Origin: Halanaerobiales bacterium
GTDB lineage: Bacteria > Bacillota_F > Halanaerobiia > DY22613
Length of the DNA stretch: 10,467 nucleotides
Assembly: GCA_023128035.1 (NCBI GenBank)
Contig: JAGMES010000149.1
Location: forward strand, 1-10,467
Direction of reading: 5' to 3'
Positions 8,301 to 10,467 of this stretch are shown here, one piece after another. The notes below the pieces were generated by a model. It ran no database searches. It worked only from the letters and a program-made list of their open reading frames with translations, and was not told where the DNA came from. The position numbers and the translations under genes are program-made. Numbering within the stretch: position 1 is the first letter of the stretch; every line of letters begins with the position of its first letter.

Positions 8301-9859
8301 CAGATGTTTTGGGGTTGGACAGAGTAGGGGTAAATGATAATTTCTTTAATCTTGGGGGTCATTCTTTGAAGGCTGTTAGTTTACTAGCTCAAATAAAGAA
8401 AGAAGTAGAAGTAGAGATTCCTTTAAAGGAATTATTTAGTAGCCCTACAATAGAGGGAATTGTTAATTATATTAGTGAAGCATCGAGAACTAAACATATT
8501 TCAATAGAACCTATTGAAAAGCAAGATTATTATTCTTTATCACCTGCTCAAAGGAGATTATATATCATAAATGAGCTTGAAGGCCCAAATACTGTCTATA
8601 ATTTACCAGGAACGATGTTGATTGAAGGAAAACTTGATCTTAATCGTTTTGAGGATATCTTTAACGCATTGATTAAAAGACATGAGAGTTTAAGAACATC
8701 TTTTACCACTAAAAATGGTGAACCAGTACAAATTATTAATGAAACTGTTCAATTAAAAGTGAAGTATTTTAAGGAAAAAGAAAGTGATGTTACTCGTTTA
8801 GTAGAAGAATTTATTCAACCATTTGATATAACCAAGGTACCATTATTAAGGGTTGGACTGATTGAGATTGAGAAAGAAAAATATGTAATGATGTTCGATA
8901 TGCATCATATGGTCTCTGACGGCGTATCCATGCAGATAATTGTTCGAGAGTTTATCCAATTATATCAAGGAAATAAACTATCTGAGTTAAGAATTCAATA
9001 TAAAGATTTTTCTGACTGGCAAAATGATGAATTTGAAAGTGATGAATTGAAAAAGCAGGAAGAGTATTGGTTAAGTCAATTTAAAGGCAAAAAGATCCCA
9101 ATTTTAAATATGCCAACAGATTATCCACGCCCTTTTCGCCAAAACTTTGCTGGAGAAAGTATTGAACTCATCTTAGATGAAGATTTAAGTAATGAACTAT
9201 TTTTGCTCACAACTAATACAGAAACAACATTGTTTATGGTATTGTTAGCAGCATATAATATTTTCCTAGCTAAATATGCCAATCAAGAAGATATCATAGT
9301 AGGTACTCCGATTGCTGGAAGACAGCATGCTGATCTGGAAAATATAATTGGTATGTTCGTAAATACTTTGGCGCTAAGAAATAAACCTACAGGTGATAAG
9401 AGTTTCATCGAATTTTTACAGGAAGTTAAAGAAAATGCACTAAATGCTTACCAAAGTCAGGATTATCAGTTTGACCAGTTAGTCTGGAAACTGGGTATTG
9501 AGAGAGATCCAGGTAGGAATCCTCTTTTTGATGCAATGATTGTGTCACGCGATAAAGATATTCAACAGGAGTTTGCTGATTTAAAGATATCGTCTTATGA
9601 ATTTGACTACAAAATTGCACATTTTGATTTGCTGTTGGAAGTTAGTGAGATTGGGAAGAGAGTTGGTTTGATTTTAGAATATGCAACTGCTTTGTTTAAG
9701 AGATCGACAGCGGAGAAAATGCTAGAACGGTTTGTGAAGATATTGAAGCAGATTGTGGAAGAACCGGAGAAAAAGATTAGGGATATAACGGTTTATCATG
9801 AATTATTGGAGGCGAAGTCGGGGTTAGTTGAGGATGATGAGGGGGATTTTGGGTTTTAG
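2222..9859 (+). CDS. Non-ribosomal peptide synthetase, C-A-T-C-A-T-C, no thioesterase
   Basis: A 2545-residue multimodular NRPS that activates amino acids as aminoacyl-AMP, loads them on carrier-protein phosphopantetheine and joins them by peptide bonds in the cytoplasm. The start is ATG 2222, with AAAGGGG 7 bases upstream. Domain order: N-terminal docking-like helix (1-13); C1 (about 14-450); A1 (about 475-965); T1 (about 985-1050, Ser1012); C2 (about 1068-1500); A2 (about 1520-2003); T2 (about 2015-2085, Ser2048); C3 (about 2104-2525); short acidic tail ending DFGF. All three C domains keep HHxxxDG (His146, His1192, His2229 as catalytic His). Both A domains keep YTSGSTG, YGPTE and the NGK lysine (Lys956, Lys1994). 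There is no E, TE or reductase domain. Pocket residues suggest Ser for A1 and a hydrophobic residue, perhaps Leu, for A2. The N-terminus resembles GrsB/TycB acceptor proteins, so an upstream partner is expected, but none is adjacent. The product is unknown. Confidence 0.96.
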   Translation: MGRINKKDIEMLYALTPIQEGILFHYLENPDGDIYFEQLCLHISGEVDINIFKAAWNFVAETNELLRTVFRWNQIEKPIQIILKDTKLDVRSYDFANTSNEKYDQWITEILRKDREEKFDLEQVPFRVTLCQFGEEKFALIISHHHILYDGWSTGIILKEFFDTYNKLAKNEEFVKLKKNKYSSFIKWLKNQDYKQNETYWKEYLDNITVQPFLPVKCSRKKEERATEITQYKFSFTEDLTNEIENFVKEQSTTLATLLYSGWGILLQRYNNMKDVMFGTTVSGRNADINNIEDIVGLFINTLPLRINTNANNTVLDLLDDVNQSLKERKKFESTSLVDIKRYCEINTRENLFDSIVVLENYPIDKIIKDENNIVSFLSYSIFEATNFDLTVSITTHDKIEVTFIYNNSLFTDETITRIAKHYEIIINKMISDYNSKIDDIDILTNQEREQFLFEFNNTRSDYPKDKTIHELFEEQVEKNTNNVAVIYDGMSITYKELNEKANQLARVLRESGVKPDTFVGIMVERSIEMMLGILAILKSGGAYVPIDPHYPAPRIKYMLDDSKAKILLTQERFLTKIKEEYNVLNLEDRSLYTGDTTNLDRVNTSKDLAYLIYTSGSTGRPKGVMIEHHSVLNRLKWQEKRYPLNKNDVILQKTPYTFDVSVWELFLWAIAGVKVCFLITEGEKDPVVIVDTIEREQITRIHFVPSMLNVFLEYVESEGVFEKIKSLEHVFASGEELKVQHVEKFNQLLYKKNGIKLTDLYGPTEATVEVSYFDCYLEESYEVIPIGKPINNTNLLILDNKQRLVPIGVAGELCISGVGLARGYLHRPELTEEKFIAHPFNEGERLYRTGDLARWLADGNIEFLGRLDYQVKIRGYRIELGEIQSRLMELAQIKDAVVIDRTDKNGVKYLCAYVVASDNIDDSEMRTQLSHNLPEYMVPSYFVQLEKMPLNPNGKIDRKALPDIEVNVEEKYAGPRNEVEEKLVEIWAKILDFDKDKIGIDASFLELGGHSLKAIRLVSKMHKVFDVKIPMADIFKLSTIRGLRDYIDKAKEDKYFSIEVAEKKDNYQLSSAQKRIYVLQQMEVDNTSYNMPSMVELEGEIDIEKFKQAFNSLIQRQENLRLSFELIDGEPVQKVHANVEFEIEYYESGEDVEVIIEKFIRSFDLAYPPLFRVGLIKKDDTHHLLMIDMHHIISDGVSMGILQKEFMATYEGKDLPDLRVQYKDFSEWQIKKRESEEIKNQEEFWVNEFADDIPILNLPSDYLRPTHQSFAGNSIHFELTKEETGLLKEIALKEETTLFMVLLASFNLFLAKISGQEDIVIGTPVAGRRHTDLDNIIGMFVNTLAIRNYPVGNKSFREFLKEVTKRTFEILENQDYQFEDLVDKVVKDRDVSRNPLFDVMFVLQNMDIPELEITGLKLKPYEYDNKISKFDLGLYGIEVEDQILFTLEYCTKLFKGETIERFKGYFRKVIIDIIKNTDIKLSDLELITEEEKRKILFEFNDTRASYPNQCVFHQLFEEQVNQTPNKLAVVYKDQQITYQELDQKANRLARKLRANGVKNNSIVGIIIDPSIEMILGILGIIKAGGAYLSIAPENPDERIKYLLDDSNLHIVLTQTDLKMRLENVKFSAEVFDLFDDDIFDEESERLENINQPNDLAYVIYTSGSTGKPKGVMIEHKSLINLCYWHNTYHGVTESDRVAKYAGFGFDASIMETFPYLIKGACIYVLEKDIKLDINKLNQYYEENQITIGFLPTKICEQFMHLENHSLRIMITGGEKLTDFSQNDYRVVDYYGPTENTVVTTAFTVDKKYKNIPIGKPVFNNQIYIVDKHGHLQPIGIPGELCVSGDGLARGYLNRSELTAEKFVCNVILDDPIGSLVSDESAERMYLTGDLARWLPDGNIEFLGRKDRQVKIRGCRIELGEIENQLKEIDSIKEAIVIDQNSSNNEKYLAAYIVTDEEIDESHIRQTLLKELPDYMIPACFVRLDAIPFTPNGKVDRKALPIPEFSSKEEFVAPRGELEERIARIWADVLGLDRVGVNDNFFNLGGHSLKAVSLLAQIKKEVEVEIPLKELFSSPTIEGIVNYISEASRTKHISIEPIEKQDYYSLSPAQRRLYIINELEGPNTVYNLPGTMLIEGKLDLNRFEDIFNALIKRHESLRTSFTTKNGEPVQIINETVQLKVKYFKEKESDVTRLVEEFIQPFDITKVPLLRVGLIEIEKEKYVMMFDMHHMVSDGVSMQIIVREFIQLYQGNKLSELRIQYKDFSDWQNDEFESDELKKQEEYWLSQFKGKKIPILNMPTDYPRPFRQNFAGESIELILDEDLSNELFLLTTNTETTLFMVLLAAYNIFLAKYANQEDIIVGTPIAGRQHADLENIIGMFVNTLALRNKPTGDKSFIEFLQEVKENALNAYQSQDYQFDQLVWKLGIERDPGRNPLFDAMIVSRDKDIQQEFADLKISSYEFDYKIAHFDLLLEVSEIGKRVGLILEYATALFKRSTAEKMLERFVKILKQIVEEPEKKIRDITVYHELLEAKSGLVEDDEGDFGF
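5420..8490 (+). other. NRPS module 2 (C2, A2, T2); A2 specificity uncertain, hydrophobic
   Basis: C2 opens with LSSAQKRIYVL and has MHHIISDGVS, the pattern of ordinary LCL condensation domains. The A2 pocket residues are D1707 A1708 M1711 F1750 I1771 G1773 Y1790 V1798 V1799 K1994, giving DAMFIGYVVK. This shares seven of ten positions with the leucine code DAWFLGNVVK that I recall from bacitracin-type synthetases, but Met at 239 and Tyr at 322 make the call weak. A2 also departs from consensus in LSIAPENP (usually IDPxYP), YLTGD at 1886-1890 (usually Y-R/K-TGD) and RGCRIE with Cys1915. It also has roughly eleven extra residues (about 1862-1883) before YLTGD. T2 keeps LGGHS with Ser2048. Confidence 0.75.
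8530..9859 (+). other. NRPS terminal condensation domain (C3) and acidic C-terminal tail
   Basis: C3 opens with LSPAQRRLYIINELE and keeps MHHMVSDGVS (His2229, Asp2233) and the late motif GTPIAGRxHxDLENIIGMFVNTLALRN. It should therefore be active as an LCL-type domain. No adenylation, carrier, E or TE domain follows. The last residues, LVEDDEGDFGF, form an acidic tail with an aromatic end, which could dock to a partner. Either a second protein supplies the acceptor aminoacyl-carrier, or C3 releases the peptide onto a free amine. Confidence 0.8.
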
Positions 9860-9862
9860 GGG
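9820..9862 (+). other. G-tract cluster across the NRPS stop codon (possible G-quadruplex)
   Basis: Four G-tracts lie within 43 bases: GGGG (9820-9823), GGGGG (9841-9845), GGG (9851-9853) and GGGG (9859-9862). The loops are 17, 5 and 5 bases. The stop codon TAG occupies 9857-9859. The sense strand, and so the mRNA, carries the G tracts. The long first loop weakens the prediction. Confidence 0.35.
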
Positions 9863-10207
9863 TTTGTTAGATAGTTGACGGCGTGTTTAAAAAAGTATCT
9901 TATAAAAGTTAGGTTTCACGGGATTAGTTGTTTAAGGGGCTTGATACAAGCGAAAATTTCTACTTTGAGAAAATTGTTTGTCCACCTTATGTGAATTTTG
10001 AAATTTTCAATAAGTAGCTAAAATTAAGACTTGAATTTAATATCATAGAATCATTCAACACATGAATATAGGATAATATTTTTTAGTTCCATCTATGATA
10101 AAAATAAATATTAGTGAAATTAAATGATGTAGGACATTAAAATCTATTATAAATGGCTGTGAATGGAATCTTTACTAAGACTGTAAAATCAAAAGGAGTG
10201 TTTAAAT
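9860..10207 (+). other. Intergenic region after the NRPS
   Basis: This 348-base gap has no open frame of note on either strand. It holds a small perfect hairpin, GCTTG-ATA-CAAGC (9939-9951), without a T-run after it, so it is not a convincing terminator. A short AT palindrome, TTGAAATTTTCAA, lies at about 9998-10010. No NRPS terminator and no well-spaced promoter hexamers were found. The right end carries AAGGAG (10193-10198), the ribosome binding site of the next gene. Confidence 0.6.
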
Positions 10208-10467
10208 ATGGAGAAAAAAATAACTTTAGAAACGCCAAAAACTATCTGGAGTAAGCCTGTAGAATTAAAAACTGATTTTTTAAAGGGTCTTGGTAATGTA
10301 GTGAAAGATATGTTATTAAAAAATTATACTGATGTTCCAGCAGATGCTTTAGAAGTAATTTCTGGTGTGGAACTAAAAGATGACTTGGAAGGAATGGGTT
10401 GGATTCTAATCAGTCGAGCCTTTATCGATGCTATACTTAATTTCTGGACAGTCAAAAGTTCTTTGGA
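10208..10467 (+). CDS. Unrecognised protein, N-terminal 86 residues (partial, runs off the right edge)
   Basis: An ATG at 10208 lies 9 bases after a strong AAGGAG (10193-10198) and opens a frame with no stop before the window ends. The visible part begins MEKKITLETPKTIWSKPVEL and then appears mostly helical. It includes KGLGNVVKDMLL (about residues 25-36), ADALEVISGVEL (about 46-57) and DDLEGMGWILISRAFIDAIL (about 59-78). There is no signal peptide, no clear membrane span, and no adenylation, carrier or thioesterase start, so it is not an obvious NRPS partner. The compact amphipathic helices followed by a longer protein loosely recall helical N-terminal domains placed before NTPase or peptidase effectors in bacterial conflict proteins. 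That is an impression only. I do not assign a function. Confidence 0.75.
   Translation, partial: MEKKITLETPKTIWSKPVELKTDFLKGLGNVVKDMLLKNYTDVPADALEVISGVELKDDLEGMGWILISRAFIDAILNFWTVKSSL

Noticed and set aside
3449..9620. Minus-strand open frames at 3449-3631, 6850-7044 and 9426-9620
   Set aside because: All lie inside the conserved NRPS coding sequence on the opposite strand and are short chance frames.
5420..9780. Recent duplication of C2 to give C3
   Set aside because: The proteins are similar around the HHxxxDG and GMFVNTLA motifs, but the DNA differs at many synonymous sites even there, so a recent duplication or gene conversion is not supported.
9939..9951. Hairpin GCTTG-ATA-CAAGC as the NRPS terminator
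   Set aside because: The stem has only 5 base pairs and is followed by GAAAATTTC, not by a run of T.

Overview
The window is AT-rich DNA with Shine-Dalgarno sites of the GAGG/AAGGAG type and a U-tract hairpin terminator. This points to a low-GC Firmicute (Bacillota). A clostridial or halanaerobial anaerobe would fit, but nothing in the window fixes the genus.

Layout. (1) At the left edge, on the minus strand, lie the first 40 codons of a very basic protein with a strong ribosome binding site. It looks like the start of an insertion-sequence transposase that runs off the window. (2) At 248-1864 (+) is a 538-residue protein with two N-terminal membrane helices and a soluble part made of two divergent copies of a phospholipase-D-like domain without HKD catalytic motifs. 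A good Rho-independent terminator follows at 1977-2008. (3) At 2222-9859 (+) is one very large gene for a 2545-residue non-ribosomal peptide synthetase (NRPS). Its order is C-A-T-C-A-T-C, with no epimerase and no thioesterase. (4) At 10208 (+) a new gene starts after a 348-base gap. Only its first 86 codons are visible and I do not recognise it.

How the parts relate. The NRPS is the only clear biosynthetic gene. Its N-terminus and first condensation domain resemble those of GrsB/TycB-type synthetases, which take over a chain ending in a D-residue from a separate upstream enzyme. Its first adenylation domain reads as serine-specific (DVWHFSLVEK). The second has an unusual hydrophobic pocket (DAMFIGYVVK), closest in my memory to a leucine code. 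It ends in an apparently intact condensation domain, so it should either pass the chain to a protein starting with an adenylation domain or release it by condensation with a free amine. Neither a donor nor an acceptor protein is encoded next to it here: the upstream neighbour is an unrelated membrane protein behind a terminator, and the downstream gene does not start as an adenylation domain. The partners, if any, must lie outside the window. No CRISPR array, tRNA or rRNA was seen.
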